Source of the DNA: Piscinibacter gummiphilus
Lineage (GTDB): Bacteria; Pseudomonadota; Gammaproteobacteria; Burkholderiales; Burkholderiaceae_C
DNA: 64,000 nt
NCBI RefSeq assembly: GCF_032681285.1
Contig: NZ_CP136336.1
Coordinates: forward strand, 1,971,001 to 2,035,000
Direction of reading: 5' to 3'
In this document: positions 27,980 through 37,325 of the stretch, one piece after another
Numbering within the stretch: the first letter of the stretch is position 1
Layout of the letters: every line of letters starts with the position of its first letter
Translations under genes and position numbers: made by a program
The notes under the pieces: model-generated
Told to the model about the DNA's origin: nothing
The model's database searches: none
The model's input: the letters and a program-made list of their open reading frames with translations, nothing else

Positions 27980-28885
27980 ATGCTGCTTCGACATTGGGTG
28001 CTTCTGACTTTCGTGGCGTCGGCCCTGTATGCGCACCTGCGCGGGCGCGAGCGGTTCGAGCTCAAGCGTGCGCTCGACTTCACCATCCTCCTGGCGCCGA
28101 TCAACGCGCTGATGTACCTGTTCTCGCGCGTGCGGGCCTCGGCCTTCCTCGACACCCGCGACTTTCCTGAACTCGCCCCGCTGGCCGCACACTGGCAGAC
28201 CATCCGCGACGAGGCCTTGCGCTTGCAGGAAAACGGCCAGATCCGCGCGGCCACCGGCTACAACGACATCGGCTTCAACTCGTTCTTCCGCACGGGCTGG
28301 AAGCGCTTCTACCTCAGCTGGTACGGCAAGGACATGCCGTCGGCCCAGGCACAGTGCCCGCAGACGGTGGCGCTGCTCAAGAGCATTCCGAGCATCAAGG
28401 CGGCGATGTTCGCGTCGTTGCCACCGGGCGCGCGCCTCACCCGCCACCGCGACCCGTATGCGGGCTCGCTGCGATACCACCTGGGCCTGGCGACGCCGAA
28501 CGACCCGGGGTGCTACATCGAAGTCGATGGCCAGCGCTACCACTGGCGCGATGGCGAGGCGGTGATGTTCGACGAGACCTACATCCACCACGCCGAGAAC
28601 ACCACCGTGCAGCAGCGCGTGGTGCTCTTCTGCGACGTCGAGCGGCCCTTGCACTCAAGGGCGATGCGCTGGTTCAACCGCGTGTTCGCGAAGTACGTCA
28701 TGGCCGCGGCGTCGAGCCAGAACGTCGAGACCGAGGCCGAGACGGTCGGCGCGATCAACCGCTTCTTCCGCTACCTCTATGCGCTGCGCCTGAAGGCCAA
28801 GGCGCTGAAGGCGTCAAACCGCAGGCTCTATTACGTGGGCAAATGGGCGCTGATCGCGGCGCTGGTGTGGTTGCTGTTCTGGTGA
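27980..28885 (+). CDS. lpxO: Aspartyl/asparaginyl beta-hydroxylase-like lipid A hydroxylase
   Basis: Fe(II)/2-oxoglutarate dioxygenase of 301 residues related to LpxO, which 2-hydroxylates a lipid A acyl chain at the inner membrane. Hydrophobic segments at both ends (about 5-20 plus 35-48, and 285-300) fit a membrane-bound enzyme. The iron-binding core lies in LTRHRDPYAGSLRYHLGL (HRD) and the distal FDETYIHHAENTT, with an Arg after it (QQRVVLFCD) for 2-oxoglutarate. Homologues also act on proteins and other lipids, so the substrate is an inference from family and membrane segments. An acyltransferase gene follows 80 bases later. Confidence 0.82.
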   Translation: MLLRHWVLLTFVASALYAHLRGRERFELKRALDFTILLAPINALMYLFSRVRASAFLDTRDFPELAPLAAHWQTIRDEALRLQENGQIRAATGYNDIGFNSFFRTGWKRFYLSWYGKDMPSAQAQCPQTVALLKSIPSIKAAMFASLPPGARLTRHRDPYAGSLRYHLGLATPNDPGCYIEVDGQRYHWRDGEAVMFDETYIHHAENTTVQQRVVLFCDVERPLHSRAMRWFNRVFAKYVMAAASSQNVETEAETVGAINRFFRYLYALRLKAKALKASNRRLYYVGKWALIAALVWLLFW

Positions 28886-28930
28886 GGCTCGAGCGGCCCG
28901 CCGACGCATAACGATGATCGTTTTGCTTCG

Positions 28931-28959
28931 TTGGACGCATTGCGGTGCCTCTCTAGCAT
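28931..28959 (+). promoter_or_regulatory. Promoter giving a predicted leaderless acyltransferase mRNA
   Basis: TTGGAC (28931-28936), 17 bases, TAGCAT (28954-28959). Seven bases after the -10 is the ATG at 28966. This is the best-formed sigma-70 promoter in the window and implies a transcript starting at the start codon. Confidence 0.6.
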
Positions 28960-28965
28960 GTGGCC

Positions 28966-29592
28966 ATGATCAAGATCCTTCGCCGCGTGCTGCGCCACCT
29001 TGCCCTCGAACATGGACTGCTGGCCGGGCTCTGGCTGCGCTTCGGAAAGCCGTCCAACCATGACAACGCGCTGTACCTCGGGCGCTGGGGCGGGCTGCAT
29101 TCGGTCGGCCGCAACACGACCATCACCAAGGGCGCGGTGTTCACCGATCCGTCCTACGTGCGCATCGGCCACAACTGCGGCATCTCGGAGGCCACTTTCA
29201 TCGGGCACGACGGTTCGATCCGGGTGCTGAACAACGCCTACGGCGTGCGTCTCGATGCGGTCGGCAAGATCGACGTGCGCGACAACTCGTTCATCGGCTA
29301 TGGCGCGATCATCATGCCCGGCGTGACCATCGGGCCGAACTCGGTGGTGGGGGCGGGCGCGGTGGTCACGAAAGACGTACCGCCCAACACCGTGGTCGGT
29401 GCCGGCCCCACCCGCACGCTCATGAGCACCGAAGAGCTGGTGCAGCGCAAGCTCACCAAGGCGCGCAGCTACCCGTGGTACCCGCTCATCGAGCAGCGCG
29501 TGGGCGACTTCGACCCGAGACTGGAGCCCGAGTTGTTGCGTCAGCGCGTGGCGAGCTTCTACGGCCCCGACGCAGCACTCCCTGTGCGCTGA
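28966..29592 (+). CDS. Hexapeptide-repeat (left-handed beta-helix) acyltransferase
   Basis: Likely O- or N-acetyltransferase acting on a sugar or surface polysaccharide. It has 208 residues. Hexapeptide repeats run from about 48 to 140 (VGRNTTITKGAVF, VRIGHNCGISEATFIG, IGYGAIIMPGVTIGPNSVVGAGAVVTKDVPPNTVVGAGP); the last stretch is the typical end of a trimeric LbH domain. The catalytic His of this family is probably His78 in FIGHDGS or His63 in RIGHNCG. The ATG at 28966 was chosen; an upstream GTG at 28960 adds two residues. Its neighbours suggest surface glycolipid modification, which is inference. Confidence 0.88.
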   Translation: MIKILRRVLRHLALEHGLLAGLWLRFGKPSNHDNALYLGRWGGLHSVGRNTTITKGAVFTDPSYVRIGHNCGISEATFIGHDGSIRVLNNAYGVRLDAVGKIDVRDNSFIGYGAIIMPGVTIGPNSVVGAGAVVTKDVPPNTVVGAGPTRTLMSTEELVQRKLTKARSYPWYPLIEQRVGDFDPRLEPELLRQRVASFYGPDAALPVR

Positions 29593-29628
29593 CGAAGCCG
29601 GGAGCGGCCCGCTGGCCGACTGCCACGC

Positions 29629-29634
29629 TAGAAT
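29629..29634 (+). promoter_or_regulatory. -10 of tRNA-Gly
   Basis: TAGAAT followed by CCGCGCC, 12 bases before the mature tRNA 5' end. It has the same TAGAATCCGC form as the elements before lpxO and parE, which supports reading those as promoters. Confidence 0.6.
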
Positions 29635-29646
29635 CCGCGCCACATC

Positions 29647-29720
29647 GCGGGTGTAGTTCAATGGTAGAACGGCAGCTTCCCAAGCTTCATACGAGGGTTC
29701 GATTCCCTTCACCCGCTCCA
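29647..29720 (+). tRNA. tRNA-Gly (anticodon CCC)
   Basis: A 74-base cloverleaf with encoded CCA. The acceptor stem GCGGGTG/CACCCGC pairs perfectly, the D arm is GTTC...GAAC, and the anticodon loop TTCCCAA gives CCC. The T arm is GAGGG-TTCGATT-CCCTT. It matches E. coli tRNA-Gly(CCC) closely. The anticodon stem GCAGC/GCTTC has one C-U mismatch, at positions 28 and 42. Confidence 0.97.
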
Positions 29721-29733
29721 CTTTCCGTCTGGC

Positions 29734-29757
29734 AGGGCCGCTTTTGCGGCCCTTGTC
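29734..29757 (+). terminator. Rho-independent terminator after tRNA-Gly
   Basis: AGGGCCGC-TTTT-GCGGCCCT forms an 8-base-pair GC-rich stem with a 4-base loop. A short T-containing tail (TGTCGTT) follows, so termination may be partial. Confidence 0.6.
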
Positions 29758-29788
29758 GTTGGGGCCCCCAGTCGCTGGAGAGCCGGGC

Positions 29789-30670
29789 ATGACCGAGAAG
29801 CTGCTTCGTATCGTGTGGGTCGACCGGCCCGAGGTCTCGGTGTTCGACCTGCCTGAGACGAGCGTGTGGGGCCCGTTCACGGCGACCTCCGTGGTCGACC
29901 TCGGCGCCCAGTCCTCGCACGACGCGATCGCCAGTGCCGAGGCCGCGCTGCTGTGCCTGCCCTCCGGGGCGAAGGCGGCGCCCATCCCCTGGGCGGCCCT
30001 GTCGGCGGTGAGTGCCGACGCGGCGGTGCTGGTTCTGGCCGACACGATGGATGGCGCCACGCAGCAGCGGCTGCTCAACACGGGCGTGCAAGACGTGGTG
30101 CTGCAGCCCGATGCGGCGTCGCTCGCGCAGCGTGTGCGCCTGGCCGTGCAACGCAAGCAGGTCGAGCTGGAAGCCCGCAAGGCTTACGCCACCGACCTCG
30201 GCACCGGGCTGCCCAACCGGCAGCAGCTGATCGAGCACATGAGCCAGCTGCTCGCGCTGCGCGAGCGCGAGCCCAAGCCGGTGAGCGTGCTGGCCTTCCG
30301 CATCGAGGGCCTGCAGGGCGTGGAGAGCGGGCATGGCGTGGAGTCGGCCAACGTCGTGCGCCGCAAGATCGCGGTGCGTCTGCGGGCCGGCGTGCGCGCG
30401 AGCGACGTGGTGGCCTCCCTCGGTGGTGACGTGTTCGCGGTGCTGCTGCCGTCCACCGAATCGGCCACCGATGCCGAGTACGTGGTGCAGAAGCTCCTTC
30501 GCTCGCTGCGCGACCCGTTCAAGATCGCGGGGACCGAGGTGCCGATCACCGCACACGTGGGCGTGGCGCAGTACCCCGACGACGGCAAGCAGCCCGAGCC
30601 GCTGCTGCGGCACGCCTCGACTGGCGCCTTGCTCGGCGCCTACGGGATGAAGGATTCGGCGAACGAGTGA
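29789..30670 (+). CDS. GGDEF-domain protein with degenerate active site
   Basis: Protein of 293 residues from ATG 29789 (GGAG upstream). The N-terminal 120 residues resemble a receiver-like fold without a clear phospho-acceptor (LVLADTMD, LNTGVQDVVLQPD). A GGDEF domain follows from about 145, opening with TDLGTGLPNRQQL (the usual DxLTGLxNR). The signature itself reads SLGGDVF, with Val replacing the metal-binding and catalytic Glu. Diguanylate cyclase activity is therefore doubtful; it may bind GTP or c-di-GMP as a regulator. It sits after tRNA-Gly and ends one base before the convergent gabD-like gene. Confidence 0.82.
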   Translation: MTEKLLRIVWVDRPEVSVFDLPETSVWGPFTATSVVDLGAQSSHDAIASAEAALLCLPSGAKAAPIPWAALSAVSADAAVLVLADTMDGATQQRLLNTGVQDVVLQPDAASLAQRVRLAVQRKQVELEARKAYATDLGTGLPNRQQLIEHMSQLLALREREPKPVSVLAFRIEGLQGVESGHGVESANVVRRKIAVRLRAGVRASDVVASLGGDVFAVLLPSTESATDAEYVVQKLLRSLRDPFKIAGTEVPITAHVGVAQYPDDGKQPEPLLRHASTGALLGAYGMKDSANE

Positions 30671-30671
30671 T

Positions 30672-32153
30672 TCACTTGTTGATGTCGCCCAGGCAGAGGT
30701 ACTTGATCTCGACGTAGTCGTCGATGCCGTGATGGGAGCCTTCGCGGCCCAGGCCTGACTGCTTCACGCCACCAAATGGCACTTCGGCCGTCGAGATGAG
30801 CCCGGTGTTGATGCCCACCATGCCGTATTCCAATGCTTCGCCCACGCGGAAGATGCGGCCCACGTCGCGACTGTAGAAGTAGCTCGCGAGGCCGAACTCG
30901 GTGTTGTTGGCTGCGGCGATCGCCTCAGCCTCGGTCTTGAAGCGGAATACGGGAGCCACCGGGCCGAAGGTTTCTTCCCGGGCGCAGAGCATGTCGCTCG
31001 TCGCGTTGGCGATCACGGTCGGCTCGTAAAAGCGGTCGCCGATCTTCTTGCCGCCGGTCAGCACCTTGCCGCCCTTCGCGGTGGCGTCGGCCACGTGCTT
31101 CTCCACCTTGGCGATGGCTGCGTCATCGATCAGCGGGCCTTGCGTCACGCCGGGCTCGAAGCCGTTGCCGACCTTGATGCTCTTTGCCTTCTCGGTGAGC
31201 TTGGCGATGAAGGCCTCGTACACGCCGTCCTGCACATAGAGCCGGTTGGCGCAGACGCAGGTCTGGCCGGCGTTGCGGTACTTGCTGGCAAGCGCACCTT
31301 CGGCCGCGCTGTCGAGGTCGGCATCGTCGAACACGATGAAGGGCGCGTTGCCGCCGAGTTCGAGCGAAAGCTTTTTGATCGTCGGCGCGCATTGCGCCGC
31401 GAGGATGCGGCCCACTTCGGTGGAGCCGGTGAAGGAGAGGTGGCGCACGATGTCGTTCGCGCACAGTTCCTTGCCGACCTCGATGGAATTGCGGCCATCG
31501 GCGGTGACGACGTTGAGCACCCCAGGCGGCATGCCGGCACGCTGTGCCAGTTCGGCCACGGCCAGCGCCGACAGCGGCGTCTGCTCGGCCGGCTTGATGA
31601 CCACGGGGCAGCCCGCCGCCAGCGCCGGTGCCACCTTGCGTGTGATCATCGCGATCGGGAAATTCCACGGCGTGATGGCCGCACACACGCCCATGCTCTG
31701 CTTGATGACGAGGTAGCGCTTGTTGTTGTCGGTGGTGGGCACGGTTTCGCCGTAGACACGGCGGGCTTCCTCCGCAAACCACTCGATGAAGCTCGCGCCG
31801 TATCCCACTTCCCCCTTGGCCTCGGCGAGCGGCTTGCCTTGCTCGGCCGTCATGATGCGGGCCAGGTCGTCGGCGTGCTGATGCAGCAGGTGGAACCACT
31901 TCATCATGACCGTGGCGCGCTCCTTGGCGGTCTTGCTGCGCCAGAGCGGCCAGGCGGCGTTGGCCGCCTCCAGCGCCTTGCGGGTTTCGATGGCGCCGAG
32001 GTTCGCCACGTCGACCAGCTTCTGCCCCGTGGCCGGGTCCACCACGTCGAAACGGGCGTTGCCGCCGTCGACCCATTCGCCATTGATGAGGGCATTGCTC
32101 CTGAGCAGGCTCTGGTCGGCGAGCTGGGCGAGGGGTGAGGCGTTTCGGTCCAT
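30672..32153 (-). CDS. gabD: NAD(P)-dependent succinate-semialdehyde dehydrogenase
   Basis: Oxidises succinate semialdehyde to succinate at the end of the GABA shunt. It has 493 residues from ATG 32153, with GGAG 9 bases upstream; the frame extends further but without a start signal. The ALDH signatures are present: FTGSTEVGR for cofactor binding, LELGGNAPFIV with the general-base Glu, and GQTCVCANR with the catalytic Cys. FGGVKQSGLGREG lies near the C-terminus. The match to GabD is strong, though related semialdehydes such as glutarate semialdehyde are possible substrates. No GABA transaminase gene is nearby. Confidence 0.9.
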   Translation of the reverse strand: MDRNASPLAQLADQSLLRSNALINGEWVDGGNARFDVVDPATGQKLVDVANLGAIETRKALEAANAAWPLWRSKTAKERATVMMKWFHLLHQHADDLARIMTAEQGKPLAEAKGEVGYGASFIEWFAEEARRVYGETVPTTDNNKRYLVIKQSMGVCAAITPWNFPIAMITRKVAPALAAGCPVVIKPAEQTPLSALAVAELAQRAGMPPGVLNVVTADGRNSIEVGKELCANDIVRHLSFTGSTEVGRILAAQCAPTIKKLSLELGGNAPFIVFDDADLDSAAEGALASKYRNAGQTCVCANRLYVQDGVYEAFIAKLTEKAKSIKVGNGFEPGVTQGPLIDDAAIAKVEKHVADATAKGGKVLTGGKKIGDRFYEPTVIANATSDMLCAREETFGPVAPVFRFKTEAEAIAAANNTEFGLASYFYSRDVGRIFRVGEALEYGMVGINTGLISTAEVPFGGVKQSGLGREGSHHGIDDYVEIKYLCLGDINK

Positions 32154-32241
32154 GGTTGATGTCTCCGGGTGAGGCTCGGACCATGATAAGGCGCACGGCC
32201 TGGCATCTCCCCGTGCGGGGCTTCGCCAGAGGGGCGCCACC

Positions 32242-32247
32242 TATAAT
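32242..32247 (+). promoter_or_regulatory. -10 of the alaS promoter
   Basis: A consensus TATAAT followed by CGCGACC. The predicted start near 32254 gives a leader of about 53 bases. No good -35 is seen at 17 bases upstream. Confidence 0.6.
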
Positions 32248-32256
32248 CGCGACCCC

Positions 32257-32277
32257 CGGTAAATCAAGCACTTACCG
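32257..32277. repeat. Dyad in the alaS leader
   Basis: CGGTAA (32257-32262) and TTACCG (32272-32277) form a perfect 6-base dyad around a 9-base spacer, just past the predicted transcript start. It could form a weak hairpin or be a protein-binding site. Confidence 0.45.
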
Positions 32278-32306
32278 CGGGTTCCTCCCCCGAGAAAGCG
32301 ATTGGC

Positions 32307-34934
32307 ATGAAAGCCTCTGAAATCCGTTCGCAGTTCCTGAAGTTCTTCGAGTCCAAGGGCCACACCATCGTGGGTTCCAGCCCCGTGGTCCCGGGCGACG
32401 ACCCGACGCTGCTGTTCACCAACGCCGGGATGAACCAGTTCAAGGACGTCTTCCTCGGCTTCGACAAGCGCCCCTACACCCGCGCCACCACCTCGCAGAA
32501 GTGCATTCGCGCTGGCGGCAAGCACAACGACCTCGACAACGTGGGCTACACCGCACGCCACCACACGTTCTTCGAGATGCTGGGCAACTTCAGCTTCGGT
32601 GACTACTTCAAGCACGACGCCATCCAGTACGCCTGGGAGCTCCTGACCAAGGTCTACAAGCTGCCGGCCGAAAAACTCTGGGTCACCGTCTATGCCGAAG
32701 ACGACGAGGCCTACGACATCTGGAACAAGGTGGTGGGCGTGCCGGCCGAGCGCATCGTGCGCATTGGCGACAACAAAGGCGCGCGCTACGCCTCCGACAA
32801 CTTCTGGATGATGGGCGACACCGGCCCCTGCGGCCCGTGCACCGAGATCTTCTACGACCACGGCCCCGACGTGGCCGGCGGCCCCCCGGGCAGCCCCGAT
32901 GAAGACGGCGACCGCTACATCGAGATCTGGAACAACGTCTTCATGCAGTTCAACCGCACCGAAGACGGCGTGATGCACAAGCTGCCTAAGCCGAGCGTCG
33001 ACACCGGCATGGGCCTTGAGCGCATCACTGCGGTGCTGCAGCATGTGCACAGCAACTACGAGATCGACCTCTTCGTGGCGCTGCTCGCTGCCGCGCACAA
33101 GGCGGTCGAAGGCGCGGGCGGCAAGGACGTCGACCCGGCCTCGCCCAGCCTGAAGGTGATCGCCGACCACATCCGCGCCTGCACCTTCACCGTGGTCGAC
33201 GGGGTGATCCCCGGCAACGCGGGCCGCGGCTATGTGCTGCGCCGCATTGCCCGCCGTGCCATCCGCCACGGCTACAAGCTGGGAGCGCGTAAGCCCTTCT
33301 TCTACTCGCTGGTGCCGGCGCTGGTCGAGCAGATGGGCGAGGCCTACCCTGAGCTGCGCGCCGGTGCCGCCCGCGCGACCGAAGTGCTGAAGCAGGAAGA
33401 AGAGCGCTTCTTCCAGACCATCGAGCGCGGCATGGAGATCCTCGAGACCGCGCTGGCCGCGAAGCCCGCCGTGCTCGATGGCGACACCGCCTTCAAGCTG
33501 CACGACACCTATGGCTTCCCGGTCGACCTGACCGGCGACGTGTGCCGTGAGCGCGGCCTGAAGGTCGACGAGGCGCGCTTCCACGTGCTGCTGGAAGAGC
33601 AGAAGCAACGCGCTCGCGAGGCCGGCAAGTTCAAGATGGCGCAGGGCCTCGAATACAAGGGCGCGCCCACCACCTTCCACGGCTACGAAGAACTGGCCCA
33701 TGAAGGCGCGAAGGTCACGGCGGTCTACGTTGACGGCAGCGCCGTCGAGGTGGCCCGCGCGGGCGACGATGTGGTCATCGTGCTCGACCACACGCCGTTC
33801 TACGCCGAGAGCGGCGGCCAGGTGGGCGACGCGGGCGAGTTCCGCAACGCGACCACGCGCGTGGTCATCGACGACACGCTGAAGATCCAGGCCGACGTGT
33901 TCGGCCACCACGGCCGCATTGCCGAGGGCGAGGTCAAGGTGGGTGACGCCTTCACCGTCAAGGTGGATGTCGAGCGCCGTGCCAGGACCGTGCGCAACCA
34001 CAGCGCCACCCACCTGATGCACAAGGCCCTGCGCGAGGTGCTGGGCGGCCACGTGCAGCAGAAGGGCTCGCTGGTCAACGCCGACCGCACTCGCTTCGAT
34101 TTCGCGCACACCGGGCCGTTGACCGAGGAGCAGATCGCCAAGGTCGAGGCCATCGTCAATGCCGAGATCCTGGCCAATGCCGGCGCCAGCGCCGAGGTGA
34201 TGGCGCTCGACGATGCGCAGAAGAGCGGGGCGATGATGCTCTTCGGCGAGAAGTACGGCGACACCGTGCGCGTGCTGAGCATCGGCAGCAGCAAGGAGCT
34301 GTGCGGCGGCACGCACGTGGGCCGCACCGGCGACATCGGCCTCTTCAAGATCGTGGGCGAGGGTGGCGTGGCCGCGGGGATCCGTCGTGTCGAGGCGGTG
34401 ACCGGCGACAACGCACTGGCCTACCTGCGCAACCTCGAGCACACGGTGAACGGCCTGGCCGGCTCGCTGAAAGTCTCGCCGCAAGACGTGCCATCCCGCG
34501 TGGCCAGCGTGCTCGACCAGGTGCGCGCGCTCGAGAAGGAAGTGGCGGCGTTGAAGGGCAAGCTCGCTTCGTCCCAGGGCGATGAGCTGCTCGCCAAGGC
34601 CGTCGACGTGAAGGGCCTCAAGGTGCTGGCCGCCACGCTCGAAGGCGCTGACGCCAAGGCGCTGCGCGAGACGATGGACAAGCTGAAGGACAAGCTCAAG
34701 AGCGCGGCCATCGTGCTGGCGGCGGTCGAAGGCGGCAAGGTCCAGATCGCTGCGGGCGTCACGCCTGACAGCGTCGCGAAGGTCAAGGCTGGCGAGCTCG
34801 TCAACTTCGTCGCCCAGCAGGTGGGTGGCAAGGGCGGCGGCAAGCCCGACATGGCGATGGCCGGTGGCACCGACCCGAAGAACCTCGGGGCGGCATTGGC
34901 ATCGGTGCAGGGCTGGGTGGCCGAGCGGATGTGA
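32307..34934 (+). CDS. alaS: Alanyl-tRNA synthetase
   Basis: Charges tRNA-Ala. It has 875 residues, the normal bacterial size. The aminoacylation core at the N-terminus has [20 protein letters not shown] (motif 1), the [25 protein letters not shown] motif 2 region and GMGLERI (motif 3). The editing domain has the zinc/editing motif HSATHLMH near 565 and CGGTHV near 668. A C-terminal coiled and C-Ala domain ends in a Gly-rich [15 protein letters not shown]. The ribosome binding site is weak (GAGAAAG). A strong terminator follows at 34972. Confidence 0.98.
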   Translation: MKASEIRSQFLKFFESKGHTIVGSSPVVPGDDPTLLFTNAGMNQFKDVFLGFDKRPYTRATTSQKCIRAGGKHNDLDNVGYTARHHTFFEMLGNFSFGDYFKHDAIQYAWELLTKVYKLPAEKLWVTVYAEDDEAYDIWNKVVGVPAERIVRIGDNKGARYASDNFWMMGDTGPCGPCTEIFYDHGPDVAGGPPGSPDEDGDRYIEIWNNVFMQFNRTEDGVMHKLPKPSVDTGMGLERITAVLQHVHSNYEIDLFVALLAAAHKAVEGAGGKDVDPASPSLKVIADHIRACTFTVVDGVIPGNAGRGYVLRRIARRAIRHGYKLGARKPFFYSLVPALVEQMGEAYPELRAGAARATEVLKQEEERFFQTIERGMEILETALAAKPAVLDGDTAFKLHDTYGFPVDLTGDVCRERGLKVDEARFHVLLEEQKQRAREAGKFKMAQGLEYKGAPTTFHGYEELAHEGAKVTAVYVDGSAVEVARAGDDVVIVLDHTPFYAESGGQVGDAGEFRNATTRVVIDDTLKIQADVFGHHGRIAEGEVKVGDAFTVKVDVERRARTVRNHSATHLMHKALREVLGGHVQQKGSLVNADRTRFDFAHTGPLTEEQIAKVEAIVNAEILANAGASAEVMALDDAQKSGAMMLFGEKYGDTVRVLSIGSSKELCGGTHVGRTGDIGLFKIVGEGGVAAGIRRVEAVTGDNALAYLRNLEHTVNGLAGSLKVSPQDVPSRVASVLDQVRALEKEVAALKGKLASSQGDELLAKAVDVKGLKVLAATLEGADAKALRETMDKLKDKLKSAAIVLAAVEGGKVQIAAGVTPDSVAKVKAGELVNFVAQQVGGKGGGKPDMAMAGGTDPKNLGAALASVQGWVAERM

Positions 34935-34971
34935 GACCGCGGCGTTTGACACCACCGCTTGCAAGCTGATG

Positions 34972-35005
34972 AAAACGCCCGCTCCATGAGCGGGCGTTTT
35001 CGTTT
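34972..35005 (+). terminator. Rho-independent terminator after alaS
   Basis: A perfect 13-base-pair stem, AAAACGCCCGCTC (34972-34984) with GAGCGGGCGTTTT (34988-35000), encloses a CAT loop and is followed by CGTTTC. The A-rich 5' and T-rich 3' ends would let it work in both directions. Confidence 0.9.
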
Positions 35006-35032
35006 CATCATCGGAGCCAAAGGAGACTTGGC

Positions 35033-35632
35033 ATGAGGTGTGTCATGGGTGTGATGGTGTGGGGCTGGGTGGGCGTGGTGTCGGCGCAGCAGAACCCCGA
35101 GCGTCTGTCGGCGTGGGCCACTCCGCAGGGCGCGGCACGCATCTTCGTGCAGGCGTGCGTGCAGACGAATGCGGAAGAGGGCGCCGCCGTCGACTGGGCG
35201 CTGTCGCAAGGTTTCGAGCCGGTGGACCCGATGCGCGGCAGCATGGATGGCTTGCTTGCCGGCCAACCGGGCAGCGTGTTGGCTGCCCCTGGCACTCGCG
35301 GCCAAGTGCTGCTGGCGGCGGCGACGGGCCGCCAGTGCACCGTGTGGGCCGAGCAGATGCCCGGGCCGCCGGTGCGCACGGCGATGCAAGAGGCTCTGGG
35401 CGTGCTGTCGACCCGCGGCGCCAAAGTGCAGCTCGGCGTCGACCGCAACTTCGAGCGGGCCGGGGCCTGGCGCAACCAGCTGCAATGGCGCTATCGGGCA
35501 GTCGGGGCCACTGGCGATCTCGGCATCGGCGCCATCACCACCCTGGGCGATGCGCCCGGCACGCAGGGCCTCAACGTGGCGCCTCTGCCGACCACGCCCG
35601 CCTTCGCCCCCGACGGAATTCCCGCGCGGTAG
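35033..35632 (+). CDS. Small secreted protein of unknown function
   Basis: Unrecognised protein of 199 residues with AAGGAG 7 bases before the ATG and an N-terminal hydrophobic signal (VMGVMVWGWVGVVSAQ). The mature part has two cysteines (in VQACVQ and RQCTVW), which could form a disulfide, and a mixed alpha/beta composition ending in a Pro-rich tail. It lies alone between the alaS terminator and coaBC. Conserved secreted proteins of this size and look occur in Burkholderiales, but I know no function for them. Confidence 0.78.
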   Translation: MRCVMGVMVWGWVGVVSAQQNPERLSAWATPQGAARIFVQACVQTNAEEGAAVDWALSQGFEPVDPMRGSMDGLLAGQPGSVLAAPGTRGQVLLAAATGRQCTVWAEQMPGPPVRTAMQEALGVLSTRGAKVQLGVDRNFERAGAWRNQLQWRYRAVGATGDLGIGAITTLGDAPGTQGLNVAPLPTTPAFAPDGIPAR

Positions 35633-35640
35633 CCGCCCGC

Positions 35641-35646
35641 CATAAT
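35641..35646 (+). promoter_or_regulatory. Candidate -10 of coaBC-dut
   Basis: CATAAT followed by CTCGCCCAC and then ATG; 9 bases separate the hexamer from the start codon and no ribosome binding site is present. A leaderless or 2-3 base leader is predicted. Confidence 0.45.
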
Positions 35647-35655
35647 CTCGCCCAC

Positions 35656-36876
35656 ATGAGCACACCCCTCGACTTGCAAGGCCGACACATCGTTCTCGGC
35701 CTGAGCGGCGGCATCGCCTGCTACAAGAGCGCCGAGCTGGCGCGCGGCCTCGTCAAGGCCGGCGCGACGGTGCAGGTCGTGATGAGCGAAGCCGCGGAGC
35801 AGTTCATCACCGCTGTCACGATGCAGGCGCTGACGAATCGCCACGTCTACACCAGCCAGTGGGACACGCGCGAGCCCAATGCCATGGCGCACATCAACCT
35901 GACGCGCAATGCCGACGCGGTGCTGATCGCGCCGGCCAGCGCCGACCTGATGGCCAAGCTCGTGCAGGGCCGCGCCGACGAGCTGCTGAGCCTCATGTGC
36001 CTGGCGCGCCCCATCGAGCGCTGCCCCTTGCTGCTGGCCCCGGCGATGAACCGCGAGATGTGGGCGCACCCGGCCACGCAGCGCAACGCCGCGCAGCTTC
36101 GGGCCGACGGCGCCACCATCCTCGGGCCCGGCAACGGCGACCAGGCCTGCGGCGAGATCGGCGACGGCCGCATGCTCGAGCCCGACGAACTGGTGGCCGA
36201 ACTGACGGCGTTCTTCGTGCCCAAGAATTTTCGCGGCCACCGATTGCTGATCACCGCCGGCCCGACCTTCGAGCCGATCGACCCCGTGCGCGGCATCACG
36301 AATCTGTCGAGCGGCAAGATGGGTTTTGCCATCGCACGCGCAGCCCAGGAAGCCGGTGCCGAGGTCACCCTGGTGGCCGGCCCGGTGCACCTGCCTACGC
36401 CGCGCGGCGTGCAGCGCATCGATGTGCAGACCGCGCAGCAGATGTACGACGTGGTGCTGCCGCAAGCGCCGCAGCACTCGGTGTTCATCGCCACCGCTGC
36501 CGTGGCCGACTGGCGGCCCGCAAGCCTCTCCGATCAGAAGATCAAGAAGAACGGCAACAAGGTCGCGCCGACCTTCGAGCTGACCGAGAACCCCGACATC
36601 CTGGCCGCTGTGGCCCGGCTGCCGAAGCGCCCTTATTGCGTGGGCTTTGCGGCCGAGAGCCACGACCTGCTCAAGCACGCCCGCGAGAAGCTCGAGCGCA
36701 AGAACGTGCCGCTGGTCGTGGGCAACCTCGGCCCGGCCACCTTCGGCCGCGACGACAACCAGCTCGTTCTCGTCGATGCACAAGGCCACCGCGAATTGCC
36801 ACGCGCCGACAAACTTTCCCTCGCCCGTGCGCTGGTCAACGAGATTGCCCAGCGCCTCCACGCCAAATCCGCATGA
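35656..36876 (+). CDS. coaBC: Bifunctional CoaBC (phosphopantothenoylcysteine synthase/decarboxylase)
   Basis: Carries out two successive steps of coenzyme A synthesis: CTP-dependent ligation of cysteine to 4'-phosphopantothenate, then FMN-dependent decarboxylation. It has 406 residues. The N-terminal flavoprotein domain has [10 protein letters not shown], the active His in AMAHINL, the APAMNREMW motif and Cys in [13 protein letters not shown]. The C-terminal CoaB half has [25 protein letters not shown] and the KIKK lysine motif. Its stop overlaps the dut start (ATGA), so the two are coupled. Confidence 0.97.
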   Translation: MSTPLDLQGRHIVLGLSGGIACYKSAELARGLVKAGATVQVVMSEAAEQFITAVTMQALTNRHVYTSQWDTREPNAMAHINLTRNADAVLIAPASADLMAKLVQGRADELLSLMCLARPIERCPLLLAPAMNREMWAHPATQRNAAQLRADGATILGPGNGDQACGEIGDGRMLEPDELVAELTAFFVPKNFRGHRLLITAGPTFEPIDPVRGITNLSSGKMGFAIARAAQEAGAEVTLVAGPVHLPTPRGVQRIDVQTAQQMYDVVLPQAPQHSVFIATAAVADWRPASLSDQKIKKNGNKVAPTFELTENPDILAAVARLPKRPYCVGFAAESHDLLKHAREKLERKNVPLVVGNLGPATFGRDDNQLVLVDAQGHRELPRADKLSLARALVNEIAQRLHAKSA

Positions 36877-37322
36877 CCACGATCGACTTGAAAGTGCTCG
36901 ACGCCCGCATGGCCGAGCAGCTGCCCGCCTATGCCACCGCCGGGAGTGCCGGTCTCGACCTGCGCGCCTGCCTCGATGCGCCCCTGGTGCTGGAGCCGGG
37001 CCAGACGCAACTGATTCCGACGGGCCTCGCCATCCACGTGGCCGACCCGGGCCTTGCGGCCATCATCCTTCCGCGCTCCGGCCTCGGCCACAAGCACGGC
37101 ATCGTGCTCGGCAACCTGGTTGGCCTGATCGACTCCGACTACCAGGGCCAGTTGATGGTGAGCTGCTGGAACCGCGGCCACGCCACGTTCACCATCCAGC
37201 CGATGGAGCGCATCGCACAACTCGTGATCGTGCCGGTGGTGCAGGCGAAGTTCAACGTGGTCGACGAGTTCGGCGCGTCGGACCGTGGGACCGGTGGCTT
37301 CGGATCCACCGGCAAGCACTGA
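36873..37322 (+). CDS. dut: Deoxyuridine 5'-triphosphate nucleotidohydrolase
   Basis: Hydrolyses dUTP to dUMP, keeping uracil out of DNA and feeding thymidylate synthesis. It has 149 residues and all five trimeric-dUTPase motifs: [22 protein letters not shown] (with the catalytic Asp), ERIAQLVI and GTGGFGSTG. The coaBC-dut pairing is widespread in proteobacteria. It starts at ATG 36873 inside the coaBC stop. Confidence 0.97.
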   Translation: MTTIDLKVLDARMAEQLPAYATAGSAGLDLRACLDAPLVLEPGQTQLIPTGLAIHVADPGLAAIILPRSGLGHKHGIVLGNLVGLIDSDYQGQLMVSCWNRGHATFTIQPMERIAQLVIVPVVQAKFNVVDEFGASDRGTGGFGSTGKH

Positions 37323-37325
37323 CGG

